Below are positions 63,660 through 64,000 of a DNA stretch of 64,000 nucleotides, piece after piece. Made by a program: the position numbers and the translations under genes. Under the pieces are notes generated by a model. It saw nothing but the letters and a program-made list of their open reading frames with translations. It was not told the origin of the DNA and made no database searches. This DNA comes from Paenibacillus sp. Soil522 (GTDB taxonomy: Bacteria; Bacillota; Bacilli; Paenibacillales; Paenibacillaceae), in the NCBI RefSeq assembly GCF_001428245.1, contig NZ_LMRV01000043.1:1-64000 (forward strand), read 5' to 3'. Positions within the stretch are counted from its first letter, which is position 1. Every line of letters starts with the position of its first letter.

Positions 63660-64000
63660 AAATCGGACTGAACGGCTCCGTATTGGAAGCGAGCGAAGCC
63701 GTGATCTCAGTTTATGATCACGGTTTTTTGTACGGTATGGGGTTGTTCGAAACCTTTCGCACGTACGAAGGCAGACCTTATTTATTGGATAGGCATTTGA
63801 TCCGTTTGCGGGCAGGCTGTGAGCAGCTTGGCATCCGGTATTATGCCGATTCTGGACTGATCAGGGGCTGGGTAAACGAGCTGCTGGAGGCGAACGGGCT
63901 TAATGATGGTTATGTGCGCATGACCGTTAGTGCAGGGGAAGCTGAGCTGGGCTTGCCGACCGGCGATTATGAGCAGCCGAATGTGTTAATGCTCGTGAAG
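63656..64000 (+). CDS. pabC: 4-amino-4-deoxychorismate lyase (5' part)
   Basis: The first 115 codons of a class IV PLP enzyme are present; the gene runs off the window. It begins [20 protein letters not shown] and has the family segments [31 protein letters not shown] and [10 protein letters not shown]. PabC completes p-aminobenzoate synthesis. The ATG overlaps the pabA stop, so it is coupled. The catalytic lysine lies beyond the visible part. Confidence 0.92.
   Translation, partial: MKIGLNGSVLEASEAVISVYDHGFLYGMGLFETFRTYEGRPYLLDRHLIRLRAGCEQLGIRYYADSGLIRGWVNELLEANGLNDGYVRMTVSAGEAELGLPTGDYEQPNVLMLVK

Overview
This window is a stretch of chromosome from an endospore-forming member of the Bacillota, most likely Paenibacillus or a close relative. 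Three things suggest this. Gene order follows the Bacillus subtilis oriC-proximal region from rrnA to the pab genes. Sporulation genes are present (gin, yabG, sspF, spoVG, fin, spoVT, a spoVB-like gene, yabP, yabQ, spoIIE). Many genes start with TTG or GTG behind strong AGGAGG-type ribosome binding sites. Three genes lie on the minus strand (a membrane protein, abrB and a PhyH-like dioxygenase); everything else is on the plus strand.

Layout. 1-260: end of an rRNA operon (5S rRNA and terminator). 261-8.6 kb: a minus-strand membrane protein, then gin, an Orn/Lys/Arg decarboxylase-family gene, tmk, darA, yaaR, holB, ricT, yabA, yabB, rsmI. 8.6-13.1 kb: abrB (minus), an HD phosphohydrolase, a TatD nuclease, a c-di-AMP riboswitch and a DUF348/G5/3D cell-wall protein. 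13.2-26.6 kb: rnmV, rsmA, yabG, veg, sspF, ispE, purR, ridA, spoVG, glmU, ctc, pth, fin, mfd; the prs gene that sits between glmU and ctc in B. subtilis is not here. 26.6-36.5 kb: a block absent from this position in B. subtilis, holding a PpiC lipoprotein, the urea transporter urtABCDE, a divergent dioxygenase/AraC pair, and an ABC ATPase behind a guanidine-I (ykkC) riboswitch. 36.5-53.5 kb: spoVT, a spoVB-like flippase gene with internal repeats, yabN/mazG, hupA-type HU, rqcP (yabO), yabP, yabQ, divIC, yabR, spoIIE, yabS (VWA), yabT (kinase), tilS, hpt, ftsH. 54.0-64.0 kb: nadA, nadB, nadC, coaX, hslO, a PpiC foldase, cysK, pabB, pabA and the 5' part of pabC, which runs off the window.

Regulation visible in the sequence. 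Tandem Spo0A boxes lie at abrB and again upstream of the divergent HD gene. spoIIE has a 21-bp-spaced sigma-A promoter of the Spo0A-dependent type. Sigma-G-type promoters precede gin and sspF, a sigma-H-type promoter precedes spoVG, and a sigma-B-like promoter precedes ctc. Two perfect TnrA/GlnR boxes precede urtA. Two riboswitches, each with its terminator, can be recognised.

The observation I regard as most likely to be undescribed is a dispersed intergenic element of about 75-105 nt. It occurs four times, before veg, pth, yabP and nadB. Each copy has a 5' hairpin followed by a short hairpin whose closing pair covaries, and three of the four also share a conserved GCGAAA / GTTTACGC closing stem. 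Other points worth a second look are the guanidine-riboswitch transporter, whose permease seems to have decayed, the 84-bp coding tandem repeat in the spoVB-like gene, the 40-bp tandem repeats before yabS, and a 30-bp near-perfect palindrome holding both -10 regions of the dioxygenase/AraC pair.
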